Of a stretch of 62,182 nt of DNA, positions 1 through 9,404 are shown one piece after another (position 1 is the stretch's first letter; every line of letters starts with the position of its first letter). The position numbers were made by a program, and so were the translations under genes. Below the pieces are notes generated by a model that was not told where the DNA came from, did not search any database, and saw only the letters and a program-made list of their open reading frames with translations. Origin of the DNA: Mesorhizobium sp. ORS 3324 (lineage in GTDB: Bacteria > Pseudomonadota > Alphaproteobacteria > Rhizobiales > Rhizobiaceae); the NCBI GenBank assembly GCA_000824825.2, contig LM655209.1, positions 368 to 62,549 of the forward strand, in the 5' to 3' direction.

Positions 1-2
1 CG

Positions 3-720
3 GGCTCGACCGGAGCGACCGGCTCGACTGGAGCTACAGGTGCGACCGGCGACACCGGGGCGACTGGTGCCACCGGCTCGACCGGAGCTACAGGCTCGAC
101 CGGAGCGACCGGAGGTACGGGTGCGACTGGAGCAACGGGCGCCACAGGTTCGACCGGCGCGACTGGCTCGACCGGAGCTACAGGTGCGACTGGCTCGACT
201 GGTGCGACTGGCGCAACCGGCTCGACTGGTGCGACCGGAGCAACCGGAGCCACAGGAGCGACTGGAGCAACGGGTGACACCGGCGCGACGGGAGCTACAG
301 GTGCGACCGGCGACACAGGCTCTACCGGAGCAACTGGCGCGACCGGAGCCACAGGAGCGACTGGAGCAACGGGTGACACCGGCGCGACGGGAGCTACAGG
401 TGCGACCGGCGACACAGGCTCTACCGGAGCCACAGGAGCGACTGGAGCAACGGGTGACACCGGCGCGACGGGAGCCACAGGTGCAACCGGCGACATAGGC
501 TCTACCGGAGCAACTGGTGCGACCGGAGCAACCGGAGCCACAGGAGCGACTGGAGCAACGGGTGACACCGGCGCGACGGGAGCTACAGGTGCAACCGGCG
601 ACACAGGCTCTACCGGAGCAACGGGTGCAACCGGGGCAACCGGAGGTACGGGTGCGACCGGCGCAACCGGTGCGACCGGTGCAACGGGTGCCCCCGGCCC
701 GACGGGAGCGACCGGCCCAG
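3..720 (+). repeat. 9-bp tandem repeats with a higher-order unit of about 81-108 bp
   Basis: The collagen-coding DNA is built from 9-bp Gly-X-Thr units. Over it lies a longer unit encoding GATGATGDTGATG-like blocks, with four recognisable copies near 245, 345, 425 and 535. Copy spacing varies by multiples of 9 bp, as expected for in-frame gain or loss of triplets. Confidence 0.8.
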
Positions 721-1187
721 CCGGTGAGACCGGTGATAATGTTCACGGCAATAACGGGCACGGCAATGGGGAGCAGCCGGCACCAGGTAATTCCGGCGAC
801 CATAACAATGGCGACAACGGCGTACACCAGGGACAGGGCAACTCTGCCGGTGGCCAAGGTAAAGGAAATGGTGGTGGCAACGCCGTCGTCACGTCCAGTT
901 CGCTGGGGCTCAAGGACAGCAAGCACTTCCTGCAGTCCACGTCGGCCGGCGGTACCACGGACAGCCATACCTCGTTCCGGCAGCTTGTCAGCCTCGCTGT
1001 GAGCTCGGTGACGACCGACCTCTTGAACGTACTCAACACGGTCAAGGGCTTTGGTCAGAACCAGAACAGGCCGTCTGGTGCGACCTCCGACTTGACGTCG
1101 GACAAGGGCAAGCAAGGTGCCGGATACGCCCAGACCGACGACACGCTGAAGAATGCTCTGAAGGATATCCTGAAGCCGCATGACTGA
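3..1187 (+). CDS. collagen-like (Gly-X-Thr)n repeat protein, 5' end outside window
   Basis: The reading frame is open from the left edge and ends at TGA 1185-1187. About the first 240 codons are an unbroken collagen-type Gly-X-Y array in which Y is almost always Thr (GAT, GST, GDT). It is followed by an Asn/Gly/His-rich linker (about 735-885) and a non-repetitive C-terminal region of about 100 residues ending in LKPHD. No RTX nonapeptides and no membrane anchor are visible. Bacterial collagen-like proteins are usually surface or secreted fibrous proteins; Thr in the Y position is a known glycosylation site in BclA-type proteins, so surface exposure is likely but not shown here. The next genes, after a hairpin, encode a type I secretion pair, making this protein a plausible exported substrate (inference). 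The signal region lies outside the window. Confidence 0.85.
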   Translation, partial: GSTGATGSTGATGATGDTGATGATGSTGATGSTGATGGTGATGATGATGSTGATGSTGATGATGSTGATGATGSTGATGATGATGATGATGDTGATGATGATGDTGSTGATGATGATGATGATGDTGATGATGATGDTGSTGATGATGATGDTGATGATGATGDIGSTGATGATGATGATGATGATGDTGATGATGATGDTGSTGATGATGATGGTGATGATGATGATGAPGPTGATGPAGETGDNVHGNNGHGNGEQPAPGNSGDHNNGDNGVHQGQGNSAGGQGKGNGGGNAVVTSSSLGLKDSKHFLQSTSAGGTTDSHTSFRQLVSLAVSSVTTDLLNVLNTVKGFGQNQNRPSGATSDLTSDKGKQGAGYAQTDDTLKNALKDILKPHD

Positions 1188-1203
1188 GCGTTGGTGCAAC
1201 AAA

Positions 1204-1243
1204 GAGCGCGCGGACCCTGCTGAAAACGGGGGCCCGCGCGCTC
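1204..1243 (+). terminator. GC-rich hairpin after the collagen-like gene
   Basis: A ten-base stem (gagcgcgcgg at 1204-1213 pairing with ccgcgcgctc at 1234-1243) lies 17 bases after the stop codon. There is no clear T-run behind it, so it may attenuate rather than fully stop transcription into the transporter genes. Confidence 0.5.
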
Positions 1244-1370
1244 ACTATTTCGAAGTGAGAACCGGACTCGCGCCCCCACGCTCTTGCGAGTATGGTTGGG
1301 TGCGCCAGAAGTCCCGGTTGGGACACCGGGACGTTTATTCACCCTTGCCTGCGGGTCGGAAGGGGAGTCC

Positions 1371-3674
1371 ATGGCGAGCGTGACTGCGCAACCCGGCGTC
1401 CAGCCAGTACCTATCCGCGCCGACGCGGAACCCGCTAGCGACAACGTGCCCGGCGGAAGCGGACCAGTGCGGCTTCCTGGAAGGCCTGAGGGGTTCGATC
1501 AGATCGCCCCGCGCCTCAAGGCGGTGATCCGCGTCGCCCGCTACCATGGCGTCGAGCTGGACCCGAGCGAATTCAAGGCCGCGCGCGCAGACGCGACCCC
1601 AAACGCGGCCGACCTCTCGCAATGGGCGCAGAACGGCGGGATGTGGTCGCGCGCGGTCCGCGTCCGCTGGTCGCATCTCCTGCGCTTCGAGCACACGGGA
1701 CCTGTCGTTCTGCTGTTCAACGACGGGGGTGCGGGCATCCTTACCGGGGCCAGCGCCGAGCAGAATGTCGTTTTCCTCAAGAGCGTTGACGCCCCCGACG
1801 ATGCGGAAGCCGTCCTCGTTGACGAGCTGCGGTTGTCGCAAGTGTGGTCGGGTGAGGCCGTCCTGTTGCGGCCGGCCCGGTCCTACGTCGCAGCGGACGC
1901 GCCCTTCACCATCGGCTGGCTGGTCGATCTCGTGCGGCTCGAGAGCCGGCCTCTGCGCGACATCGGCATTGCCTCGTTCACCCTCAGCATCTTGACCATC
2001 CTGCCGCCGCTCATCGTCATGACGGTGGTCAACAAGGTGCTGCAGTTCAGCAGCATCTCGACCCTGGTCTTGCTGACCGCGATAATCGCCGTCGTCTTTG
2101 TCTACGAGACGCTGCTGGGCCACGCGCGACGACTGATCATCAATGTGGTCGGCGCGCGCCTGGACACCAAACTGAACCTGCACGTCTTCAGCCGGCTCCT
2201 GCGCCTGCCGCTGGATTATTTCGAACGTCATCCGGCCGGCGAGACGTTGTATCACCTCGCACAGGTTTATCGCATACGCGAGTTCCTTACCGGAAAGCTG
2301 CTCAGCACGTTCCTGGATCTGATCACGCTCGGCGTGCTGATCCCGGTCATGTTCTACATCAACGCCACGCTCGCCTGGATGGTGATCGCCTGCGCGGTCG
2401 TTATCATGCTGATCATCTTCGCCTTCCTTGCGCCGCTGCGGCGGGGCTATCAGCGCGTGGTGGACGCGGAGACCTGGAAGTCGGCAGCGCTCGGCGAAAC
2501 CGTCGTCGGCATCAAGACCGTGAAGGCGCTCGGTCTCGAACCTCAACGCAAGGCGCTTTGGGATGAACGGGTCGCAGACGCCGGCAAGGCGCGCCTTGCC
2601 TTCGGGCAACTCGCCAACTGGCCGCAGACGCTCGTCACGCCAATCGAACGCGTGATGGTCATCGGAACCATGCTGATTGGGGCCTATCTCGCGATGAACG
2701 AACCGTCGGGCTACATGGTGGGCAGCCTGTTCGCCTTCATGATGATCGCGCAACGTGTCGGCCAGCCGCTGGTCGGCCTGGCTCGACTGATCGAGGACTA
2801 TGAAGAGGTCGGCGCCGCAATCGGCGAGGCCGCGTCGGTTCTCAACCGTCCGTTGGAAAGCAGCTCCAACTCCGCTGGCTTGAGGCCAAAACTCATCGGG
2901 GAAATCGCGTTCAGCGATCTGACCTTCAGTTATATCGGCACCAAGGCCCCTGCGCTCGACAGGGTCAGCTTCGACGTACCGGCAGGCACGATGTTCGGCA
3001 TTGTCGGGCGGAGCGGATCAGGGAAATCGACGATTGCTCGCCTGTTGCAGGGGATCAATCGCGACTATAGCGGGTTCCTTAAGCTCGATGGAATCGATCT
3101 CAAGGAAATCAACCTGCGTCATCTTCGCCAGGGATTAGGTGTCGTCCTTCAGGACAATTTTCTTTTCCGCGGTTCGATCAGGGACAATATCATCGCCGGC
3201 CGTCCAGGCCTGACGCTTTCTGACGCCATGCGCGCCGCGCATCTTGCCGGTGCCGCGGAATTCATCGAGCGCATGCCGAACGGCTATGACACCTACATCG
3301 AGGAAGGTTCGCCCAATCTTTCGGGCGGCCAGAGGCAGCGTCTGGCAATCGCGCGGGCGCTGATCCACAATCCGACCATCCTGATACTCGACGAGGCGAC
3401 CAGCGCGCTCGACCCCGAGAGTGAGGCGGTGGTCAGCGCCAATCTGATGCGTATCGCCAGCGGCCGCACTATGATCATCGTTTCGCACCGTCTCGCCTCG
3501 CTCACCGAATGCGACCATATCCTGGTCATGGACCAGGGAAAGGTTGTCGATGTCGCGCCTCATTCCATCCTGCTGGAGCGGTGCGGCATTTACCGCCAGC
3601 TTTGGTTCCAGCAGAACCGACATCTTGAAGGCCGACATGGCCATCTGGCTACCGTGCCACCTCGGCTGGTTTGA
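1371..3674 (+). CDS. type I secretion ABC transporter (fused permease/ATPase)
   Basis: This 767-residue protein has the order of a type I secretion exporter: an N-terminal region (about 20-150) in the position of the peptidase-C39-like domain without an obvious catalytic Cys, a membrane domain with segments from about residue 198, and a C-terminal ATPase with Walker A GRSGSGKST (about 545), signature LSGGQRQR (about 650) and Walker B ILILDEATSALD (about 670). It would export an unfolded substrate across both membranes with the HlyD-type protein encoded 12 bases downstream and an outer-membrane TolC-type partner not seen here. The ATG at 1371 is chosen because ggaaggggag lies just upstream; an in-frame start at 1284 has no good ribosome site. 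The collagen-like protein upstream is the nearest candidate substrate. Confidence 0.9.
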   Translation: MASVTAQPGVQPVPIRADAEPASDNVPGGSGPVRLPGRPEGFDQIAPRLKAVIRVARYHGVELDPSEFKAARADATPNAADLSQWAQNGGMWSRAVRVRWSHLLRFEHTGPVVLLFNDGGAGILTGASAEQNVVFLKSVDAPDDAEAVLVDELRLSQVWSGEAVLLRPARSYVAADAPFTIGWLVDLVRLESRPLRDIGIASFTLSILTILPPLIVMTVVNKVLQFSSISTLVLLTAIIAVVFVYETLLGHARRLIINVVGARLDTKLNLHVFSRLLRLPLDYFERHPAGETLYHLAQVYRIREFLTGKLLSTFLDLITLGVLIPVMFYINATLAWMVIACAVVIMLIIFAFLAPLRRGYQRVVDAETWKSAALGETVVGIKTVKALGLEPQRKALWDERVADAGKARLAFGQLANWPQTLVTPIERVMVIGTMLIGAYLAMNEPSGYMVGSLFAFMMIAQRVGQPLVGLARLIEDYEEVGAAIGEAASVLNRPLESSSNSAGLRPKLIGEIAFSDLTFSYIGTKAPALDRVSFDVPAGTMFGIVGRSGSGKSTIARLLQGINRDYSGFLKLDGIDLKEINLRHLRQGLGVVLQDNFLFRGSIRDNIIAGRPGLTLSDAMRAAHLAGAAEFIERMPNGYDTYIEEGSPNLSGGQRQRLAIARALIHNPTILILDEATSALDPESEAVVSANLMRIASGRTMIIVSHRLASLTECDHILVMDQGKVVDVAPHSILLERCGIYRQLWFQQNRHLEGRHGHLATVPPRLV

Positions 3675-3686
3675 GATCGACAGGCC

Positions 3687-5093
3687 ATGAGCAGCACCGC
3701 GTTATCAACCCTACCAGTCCGCCGGCGCGGGGCAGTGGCCAGCGATCCGACCGCGCCTGTCATCCTGGAGTTCCAGTGGCCGTCGACGGCAGTCGCCAAT
3801 GCGCCCATTCCGCGCGTGGCGCGCAGCATCGTCTGGATCATCTCGAGCCTGGTCGTCGTGTTGATAACAATTGCAGCACTGATACCGGTTGACCAGGTCG
3901 TCACGACAAGAGGCCTTGTTATCTCGCAATCGCCCAACATCATCGTTCAGCCGCTGGAGACAGCGATCGTCCGTTCGATCGAGGTGCGCGAGGGACAGCG
4001 TGTCAAAGCCGGCCAGTTGCTGGCTCGTCTCGACGCCACCTTCGCCTCGGCCGACCTCACGGCGTTGGCCACGCAGGTCGCGACACTCGAAGCGGAAGTG
4101 GCGCGTTTGAAGGCGGAGGCCGATGGAAAGCCTTTCAGCTATGACGGACTGGATCCGAGCTGGACATTGCAAGCGTCAATCTTCGATCGCCGCAAGGCGG
4201 TCTACGACGCCAAGCTTGAAAGCTTTGACCGGCAGCGTGATGAGCTCACTTCCGTCATCTCGCGCTCGCAGTCCGACGCCGACGGGTACCGGCAGCGGCT
4301 GGCCGTCGCGGCGTCGATCGAACGGATGCGGCAGCAACTCGAAGAAAGACAAGTTGGAAGCCGTCTCAACACGCTGCTTGCCGAGGACAATTCGGCGGAA
4401 ATGTCGCGCTCGCTCAGCAATGCCGAACAAACGACCGAGGCTGCCAAGCGCCAGCAGGCGGCGGTCGCGGCCGAGCGTGACGGCTACATTCAGAGCTGGC
4501 GTGCGGAGGTCTCGCAGAGCCTGTCGGAAGCCAACTCGCGCATGTCCGACGCCCGCGAGCTTCTCAACAAGGCGAAGCTGCGCAAACAACTCGTGGAACT
4601 GAGGAGCGAAGCCGACGCCACCGTTCAGGCGGTGGCCAAGGTTTCCGTGGGCTCGGTCCTGCAGTCCGGAGAGCGGCTGATCACGCTGGTCCCGGCCGAC
4701 GCGGTACTCGAAGTGGAGACAAACATTGTCGGTCGCAGCAGCGGCTTCGTTCACGTCGGCGATCCCGTGGCGATCAAATTCGATACCTTTCCCTATTCGC
4801 AATATGGCTTGGCTCACGGCACTGTTCGCACAGTCAGCCCGGACTCCTTCTCTGCCAGGGAACAGGCGCGCGATCCAAACAGCTCGTTGGCCATGCTGCC
4901 CCCGGATGCCGACCTGTTCTATCGCACGCAGATCTCGATAGACGACGTCGCCCTGCATGGCGTGCCCGCCGGCTTCTCCATCAGCCCCGGCATGCCGGTC
5001 ACTGCGGACGTGAAGGTCGGCCGCCGCACGGTCCTCAAATACATTCTGGCTGCGATGCTGCCGATTGGTCAGGAAGCGATGCGGGAGCCGTAA
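3687..5093 (+). CDS. HlyD-family membrane fusion protein of type I secretion
   Basis: The 468-residue product has a short cytoplasmic N-terminus, one membrane segment (about 48-70), then a periplasmic adaptor: a lipoyl-like half near residues 80-110 (IVQPLETAIVRSIEVREGQ), a long helical coiled-coil hairpin (about 130-320), and a beta-barrel part beginning near VVAKVSVGSVLQSGERL. This is the usual layout of HlyD/PrtE adaptors that join the ABC exporter to the outer-membrane channel. The gene follows the ABC transporter by 12 bases and directly abuts the Sel1 gene, so the three are almost certainly one operon. Family and role are secure; the substrate is not known from sequence. Confidence 0.9.
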   Translation: MSSTALSTLPVRRRGAVASDPTAPVILEFQWPSTAVANAPIPRVARSIVWIISSLVVVLITIAALIPVDQVVTTRGLVISQSPNIIVQPLETAIVRSIEVREGQRVKAGQLLARLDATFASADLTALATQVATLEAEVARLKAEADGKPFSYDGLDPSWTLQASIFDRRKAVYDAKLESFDRQRDELTSVISRSQSDADGYRQRLAVAASIERMRQQLEERQVGSRLNTLLAEDNSAEMSRSLSNAEQTTEAAKRQQAAVAAERDGYIQSWRAEVSQSLSEANSRMSDARELLNKAKLRKQLVELRSEADATVQAVAKVSVGSVLQSGERLITLVPADAVLEVETNIVGRSSGFVHVGDPVAIKFDTFPYSQYGLAHGTVRTVSPDSFSAREQARDPNSSLAMLPPDADLFYRTQISIDDVALHGVPAGFSISPGMPVTADVKVGRRTVLKYILAAMLPIGQEAMREP

Positions 5094-6818
5094 ATGGCGA
5101 TCCTGGACCGGCTGACTGGACGCATCCATCCCGCGCTGGCGTTGCGCCGCGCAATTCGGCTTTCCGAAAGCGGCAAATCCGCCGAGGCGTTCGCGTTGAT
5201 GGCAGTTGCGGCACGCGCTGGGATCGTGGAGGCGGAGTTTCGGATCGGACGTTGCTATCTCGAAGGCTCGGGTGTGCCGCCTAGTCAATCGGAAGGCGCG
5301 CGCTGGCTGCGGCGAGCGGCCGGCCGCGGCAGTCGCGATGCACAGGCCCTTCTCGCGGCGCTTCACGTGGCCGGACTTGCGGGTGAGGAAACCGAAGCCG
5401 GCTCGGAAAGCTTGTTCGAACGGGTTTCCTCGCGGGGGCCCGACTTCGCGGCAGGACTAGACCTTGCCCGCAAAGCCGCTGAGGCCGGCTCCGCGACGGG
5501 GCAGGCAATTCTCGGCTACATCCTCAGCAACGGCCCCGAAGGCATGCGCGATCTCGATGCCGCACATGGCTGGTACGAGAAATCCGCAGCGACGGGCTGT
5601 CCTGAGGGATGCCTGGGCTTTGCGTTGTCACTCGCCAGACGCGGACTACCCGAGCACAGTGGCAAGATTGCCGCGCAGGTGCGACGCGCCGCGGATGCCG
5701 GCCTGCCGACGGCTATCTATCTGCTTGCGATCCTCACCGAGCACGGAATGGGCGTGCCGGTTGATCGAGAAGCCGCTGCGCGGTTTTATCAACTTGCAGC
5801 GGAGAAGGGTCTGGCCTCGGCTCAGTTCAGGCTGGGGCTTGCTTTGCTCGAAGGCACCTTGACCCATCAGGATCCCGTTGCCGGCGAGGCGTGGATGCGC
5901 CGGGCCGCGCTGGCCGGAAATCCGGACGCCGCCCACAGCCTCGGCGAACGATATGTGAAGGGGCCCCAGCCGGACTATGCTGAAGCGGCGTCGTGGTATC
6001 GACGGGCCGCGGAGGGCGGCCATCAGGGGGCCGCGCGTGCCTTGGCTTCGCTCTATCTCTCGGGAAACGGAGTGGCTCAGGACCCCGAGGAGGGAAAGCG
6101 CTGGTTACGCGCAGCCGCAAACGGCGGAAATCGCGAATCGCAAGTCGACCTTGCGAACCTCGTCCTCGAAGGCGCAGGCAATCGCGATGACGGCATCAAC
6201 GTTGCAGGATGGTTCGTAGCGAGCGCGTCTTCAGGCGACTTGATCGCGGCCTTCAATCTGGGCCTGTGTTTCGCCGAGGGAGTCGGAGTGCGCAAGGACC
6301 AGGAGCGGGCGGCGCAATGGATGAGGCGCGCGGCGGAGGGCGTGGCGCATGCACAGTATATGTACGCGCGCATGCTTCAGGAGGGGCGCGGCGTAGCCAG
6401 CGACCTTAAGCAGGCTCGTTTTTGGTTCGAACAGGCGGCTAAAGCCGGCATGGCCGATGCGCAGGTCGCGTTCGCCGAAATGCTGCTGAACGGACGGGGT
6501 GGAGAACGCTCGCCCGAGGCCGCGGCATATCTGTTCAAACAGGCCGCCGCGGCAGGTCACGCTGGTGCGATGTTCGCGATCGGCGCTCTATACGAAACTG
6601 GCCAAGGTATAACTCTCGATCGGATGGCCGCGCAGAAATGGTTCGCAGCCGCCGCAGAACGAGGTCATGGGCATGCGCAACTCATGCTAGGCCGCTATCT
6701 CTCCAGGGGTATCGCCGGTGAGCACGATCCAGTTGCCGGCCGCCTTTGGCTTGAGCGAGCAGCTGCTCAGGGTCTTGAAGAAGCTGTCGATGAACTTGCA
6801 GATGCCGAACCAAGTTAA
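5094..6818 (+). CDS. Sel1-like repeat (SLR) protein
   Basis: The 574 residues are nearly all Sel1/TPR-like repeats of about 36 residues with the pattern A..LG..Y..G.GV..D...A..W...AA..G; about thirteen can be recognised. There is no signal peptide or membrane segment, so a cytoplasmic scaffold role is likely. The ATG directly follows the TAA of the HlyD gene (TAAATG), indicating translational coupling with the secretion operon. Sel1 proteins often assist assembly or regulation of surface and secretion systems; here it may be a cytoplasmic chaperone or adaptor for the exporter (inference). No enzymatic motif is seen. Confidence 0.85.
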   Translation: MAILDRLTGRIHPALALRRAIRLSESGKSAEAFALMAVAARAGIVEAEFRIGRCYLEGSGVPPSQSEGARWLRRAAGRGSRDAQALLAALHVAGLAGEETEAGSESLFERVSSRGPDFAAGLDLARKAAEAGSATGQAILGYILSNGPEGMRDLDAAHGWYEKSAATGCPEGCLGFALSLARRGLPEHSGKIAAQVRRAADAGLPTAIYLLAILTEHGMGVPVDREAAARFYQLAAEKGLASAQFRLGLALLEGTLTHQDPVAGEAWMRRAALAGNPDAAHSLGERYVKGPQPDYAEAASWYRRAAEGGHQGAARALASLYLSGNGVAQDPEEGKRWLRAAANGGNRESQVDLANLVLEGAGNRDDGINVAGWFVASASSGDLIAAFNLGLCFAEGVGVRKDQERAAQWMRRAAEGVAHAQYMYARMLQEGRGVASDLKQARFWFEQAAKAGMADAQVAFAEMLLNGRGGERSPEAAAYLFKQAAAAGHAGAMFAIGALYETGQGITLDRMAAQKWFAAAAERGHGHAQLMLGRYLSRGIAGEHDPVAGRLWLERAAAQGLEEAVDELADAEPS

Positions 6819-7101
6819 AGCCTACGGCGGTGATTGTCCGCGCGTGCGTTACGCGATGCAGTGGAAAATCTGAGTATAACAGGTTCGGGAAACCGAACGT
6901 CATCCATAACTTCCTCCGTTTTGTTTTGACGTCTTTTGCGAGCAAGCAATCGCACGGCGCTATCGACGCAGTCCAAGGTCCAGATGGTGACGGCCTTCAG
7001 AACTTCAAGAGCCTGGATTCGAGGTTGGGATCGGGCGGACGGTCTGCTGGGCTAAGGCTCCTCAGCCGCCGGGAATCCAGGCGAAATGCACAAGTCTTGC
7101 G

Positions 7102-7419
7102 TCAACGAGGGACACCGGGCCGGCGCTCATATACCAGTCCCCATTCCTGAGCATAGCCGGAAGCCGCTCGCTCGAGCGCTTCCTCTGAGAGGATGCCCTT
7201 GGCATGGGCAAAGCGCTCGAATGCTTCACGCGCATCTTCAGCCGTCCGGTCGCCGTTGAGGGCTTTCCTACAGACTTCGAGGGCACCATCATGGTCGAGA
7301 TCGGGGATGCCGTTCCATTCGAGCAGAAGATGGTAGGCGTCCAAAACGGTTGCGACGTCGTGAGGAAAGCCAAGACCTACGAACACTGAGACGGGCTCGT
7401 TGAACTTATGATTGGTCAT
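7102..7419 (-). CDS. DUF982 family protein
   Basis: The 105-residue product has the DUF982 pattern: PVSVFVGLGFPHDVATVLDA near the start, a short central region, then an ALNGDRTAEDAREAFERFA-type helix and GIL. DUF982 is a family of small proteins largely restricted to rhizobia and has no established biochemical role. The start at 7419 is supported by GGAGGAG about nine bases upstream on the minus strand. Two further DUF982 genes lie at 55479-55742 and 59124-59429, so the window carries three diverged members. No EcfG-type promoter was seen for this copy. Confidence 0.8.
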   Translation of the reverse strand: MTNHKFNEPVSVFVGLGFPHDVATVLDAYHLLLEWNGIPDLDHDGALEVCRKALNGDRTAEDAREAFERFAHAKGILSEEALERAASGYAQEWGLVYERRPGVPR

Positions 7420-7769
7420 AGGTTTCAGACTCCTCCAACGGACCGTATTTGCAGCCCCAGAAATGAGCGAGGCCGACATTGGCTTCGTCACAAATGAAGA
7501 ATGGGCGCCGGACATCGGCGGCAGCGAGCGACAAGTTCAGCGGCCCCGACAGTCGGTTGCCGGACAAGAGATGCTTAAGGTCCGGACGTGATCCACCCGA
7601 TTTGGCGATCGCCCCGGAGTTCAAGCTTATGCCGAGCAAAAGCGTTATGGTTGGCGCTGTCACCGCCGCGAGCGGCCGTCCCTTCTCGAGAAAAATCGCG
7701 CCGTGCCTGAGCCTCTGAAACTAGATCTTCATGCATCCGCTTCATATATTTGGTGCTCTCAGTTGCCAT
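7406..7769 (-). other. unassigned coding-like stretch upstream of the DUF982 gene
   Basis: Two short overlapping minus-strand frames (7575-7769 and 7406-7663) fill this stretch. The upstream one starts MATESTKYMKRMHEDLVSEA after a GAGAGGG site; the other ends ESETYDQS and overlaps the DUF982 start. They could be one gene split by a frameshift near 7665. I do not recognise either part, so no function is proposed. Confidence 0.25.
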
Positions 7770-8016
7770 GTTAGCAACCCTCTCTGTTGAGGTTTATTTT
7801 AGCCTTTCCTTGCAAAGATAATACTTCTCCAAATGGCTTAGCCATTGCCGGCCAGGTTTGGCGATTCAGTGTTGATGGCGCCCGGGTGCTTACCAACTTG
7901 GAAGCGTGGATACCCTACTGCGGCTGCCGCTGGTTCGCCGACGGGATTCTGACCGATGTCACAATACCCTGCGGTCCAACAGGCCCTGCGAGACCATTAC
8001 TTAACCCTTCATATAG

Positions 8017-8720
8017 GATAAGACGCCGCTGGTCATGACGCCACTGGGCTTCGTGCTGTGCGCCTGGCTTGCACATGGATTCTTCCCGGGCTCGCAAGGC
8101 AGCGGCATTCCGCAGGCGATCGCGGCGCGGCATCTGTGCGACGACGAGAACCACAGCTATATCCAGTCGCTCAGGCTGGTGGTGGGCAAGATCGCGCTCA
8201 CTGTCATTGGCCTGTTCTGCGGTGCCTCGATCGGCCGTGAATGTCCGACCGTGCAGGTCGGCGCCTCGTTGATGCTACAGGCGGCGCGCTGGGGCGCCAT
8301 GGCGCAGGCGCGCGGACTGATTCTTGCTGGCTCTGCTGCGGGCATCGCGGCCGCCTTCAACACGGCGCTCGCTGGCATCGTCTTCGCTACCGAGGAGGTG
8401 GGCCGAGCCTACGAGTGACGCACCAACGGGCTCGTGCTGACCGCAGTGATCCTCGCTGACCCGGCTCGCTGGGTCTGCTCGGCAACCACACCTATTTTGG
8501 CGTCGCCAGGGAGACAGTCGACTTCGCCAGCGACTGGCCGCTGGTGCTCGCCTGCGGCATCATGGGGGGGCGGCATCGGTGCTCTATTTTCACTGCTGGG
8601 CACGCCGCATCCGCCGCTGGAACGCGCTGTAGCCGCTCTGGCGCACACTGCTCGTAGCGGGCATTTGCGGGCTGTGGCCGTAATCGGGTCCGCATCTGGC
8701 GGTCTTATCTTCAGTCTTGG
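8017..8720 (+). pseudogene. ClC-type chloride channel remnant
   Basis: One frame (8035-8418) gives 127 residues with ClC signatures: GSGIPQAIAA, the GASIGRECPTVQ filter region and AAAFNTALAGIVFATEE. The protein then continues in other frames (LLGNHTYFGVARETVDFASD near 8475-8540 and IGALFSLL near 8575), so at least two frameshifts follow. An in-frame TAG lies at 8014-8016 and no N-terminal part or start with ribosome site was found. The stretch encodes only the middle of a ClC antiporter/channel, which normally exceeds 400 residues, and is best read as a decayed gene. Confidence 0.8.
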
Positions 8721-8784
8721 TCATGGTGGCGTTCCTCGCGAGGGAATCGGTGACGTTGAACATCACCAGCCTGCCATGACCGCC

Positions 8785-9165
8785 CTCTCTCAGCGAATTT
8801 GCAGAACTCTCAGCACACTACCAGAGCCGCGTGGTATGCCTGCCGCCAAGGTGCTCAGGCGATCGAGACCACCAGCGGCGTCACACTCCGGTGGGAAGCC
8901 AAGAGTGAGCAGCGGGTTTGTTCCGAATGCCGAAACATTTGAGCTACCCGCTCAAATCAAGGAGAAAATGGGCCAGCCGTTGCTTCAGTGGTGCTGGCGA
9001 TATTTGCTTCGCCTGCGCTCGCCCAGACCAATGCCGCACTTGCGCCCACCGCGCCAATACAGGAGCAGCAACAGCTACCTGGGACAAGCGGACAGAGCCA
9101 AGAGTCGATGCGTGAAATGATGCGCCAGATGATGAGTGAACGGTGATAACAGTGTCGACTGCGTT
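8785..9165 (+). pseudogene. decayed copy of the EF-hand protein gene at 53863
   Basis: From ctctctcagcgaatttgca (8785) onward the DNA parallels the region 53729-54325, including the upstream promoter area, the ribosome site aaggagaaa, the signal-peptide region and the Q-rich linker. The copy has an extra stretch of about 60 bases near 8805-8870, loses frame after its start and lacks the EF-hand-coding middle: gatgagtg near 9130 joins directly to gaacggtgataacagtgtcgac, which corresponds to about 54297 in the intact gene. In the promoter the GGAAC of the intact copy reads GGAAG here. The result cannot encode the EF-hand protein. Confidence 0.85.
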
Positions 9166-9206
9166 TCGGGCCCCGGCGCAGTCTTTTCATCACAGAGCGA
9201 GTAGGT

Positions 9207-9404
9207 TCAATTTGAACTTTGAGATCGTTTCAGATGCGCAACGTGGGAGACTTGTATCTGCTCAAGCAGGTCAAGCAGCTCAGTCGCCCGCTTTATGGGA
9301 GCGCCCGAGTCTACGAGGTGCCGAACGACTTCGCGCTGTCGAGAGACATGGCTGGCACCATCGCGGACGTGCCGCGCGGCGGCCTCTATGTGCGTTTCTT
9401 CCAT
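9207..9404 (-). CDS. small helical hypothetical protein (same family as 36121-36354)
   Basis: The 65-residue product (MEETHIEAAARHVRDG...) is one predicted amphipathic helical region with the pattern ARHV..G..HV.RQREVV...L..G, followed by a second helix ending in HLKR. The same pattern (H-V-x-x-Q-R near the start, A-x-x-L-L-x-x-x-E near the middle) occurs in the protein at 36121-36354, so the two are paralogues. I have seen this layout as a conserved hypothetical family in rhizobia, with no known function. The ATG at 9404 is preferred; a GTG at 9431 is possible and neither has a strong ribosome site. Confidence 0.6.
   Translation of the reverse strand: MEETHIEAAARHVRDGASHVSRQREVVRHLVDSGAPIKRATELLDLLEQIQVSHVAHLKRSQSSN

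Noticed and set aside
3..720. Regular repeats considered as a CRISPR array
   Set aside because: Units are 9 bp and in-frame Gly-X-Thr codons with no spacers.
1335..2753. Long minus-strand open frame opposite the ABC transporter
   Set aside because: Codon-phase shadow of a high-GC gene; the text has many Asp/His/Arg runs and no domain, while the plus strand is a clear transporter.
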